A DNA stretch of 64,000 nt from Pseudomonas sp. HS6 (GTDB lineage: Bacteria > Pseudomonadota > Gammaproteobacteria > Pseudomonadales > Pseudomonadaceae), in contig NZ_CP067412.1 of assembly GCF_023375815.1 (NCBI RefSeq), positions 682,001-746,000 on the forward strand, written 5' to 3'. A program made the translations under genes and the position numbers. The notes below the pieces were generated by a model that ran no database searches, was not told the origin of the DNA, and worked only from the letters and a program-made list of their open reading frames with translations. Each line of letters starts with the position of its first letter. Position 1 is the first letter of the stretch. Positions 63,989 through 64,000 of the stretch are shown in pieces.

Positions 63989-64000
63989 GGTCAGCTTTCT

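Overview
The window is ordinary chromosomal DNA of a fluorescent Pseudomonas, most likely the P. fluorescens/P. koreensis side of the genus. The evidence is the gene order (speC, Sel1 protein, piuC, piuA, piuB; MCP, ampE, ampD, DUF1631, nadC; rimP-nusA-infB-rbfA-truB-rpsO-pnp; grpE-dnaK-dnaJ-dapB-carA-carB-greA), the near-identity of the proteins to Pseudomonas families as I remember them, high GC, and a Pseudomonas-type REP pair. Genes fill almost all of it. I see no prophage, insertion sequence, CRISPR array, rRNA operon or defence island.

Layout. Positions 1-12000 carry the end of a dipeptide ABC importer (dppD', dppF), a small acidic exported protein, an MFS transporter, release factor 3 (prfC), a four-gene osmoprotectant ABC importer, ornithine/lysine decarboxylase with a long structured leader, a Sel1-repeat protein and the iron-related hydroxylase piuC. 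Positions 12000-18800 hold the TonB-dependent receptor piuA/fiu, a PepSY-flavodoxin-reductase fusion (piuB) and a Tat-exported PhoD-like phosphatase. Positions 18900-26600 hold the fructose PTS operon fruB-fruK-fruA, the divergent regulator fruR with a recognisable operator, and a TatD nuclease. Positions 26500-35300 contain a zinc-ribbon membrane protein, a chemoreceptor, ampE/ampD (peptidoglycan recycling), a DUF1631 protein, nadC, two small proteins and tRNA-Thr.

Positions 35400-52000 are a long minus-strand housekeeping block. In transcription order from the right it runs greA, a DUF4149-like membrane gene, (yhbY on plus), rlmE, ftsH, folP, glmM, tpiA, secG, tRNA-Leu, tRNA-fMet, rimP, nusA, infB, rbfA, truB, rpsO, pnp: protein quality control, cell-wall precursor, folate, secretion, translation and RNA turnover. 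Positions 52000-61600 hold carA-carB (pyrimidine/arginine), dapB (lysine/peptidoglycan) and the chaperone genes dnaJ, dnaK, grpE, with sigma-32-like promoters before grpE and dnaK. recN (plus, with a LexA-like box) and fur (minus) close the window.

I found no clearly new multi-gene system. The most interesting material is regulatory or small: an intrinsic terminator plus a short leader ORF in front of the ornithine decarboxylase gene, a terminator-like hairpin and palindrome before carA, perfect palindromes at 27035-27054 and 50751-50771, tandem terminators between tRNA-fMet and rimP, hairpins in the rpsO and pnp leaders, an exported coiled-coil protein with serine-rich linkers, and a small acidic exported protein. 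Function and homology statements come from recalled family knowledge, not from a search.
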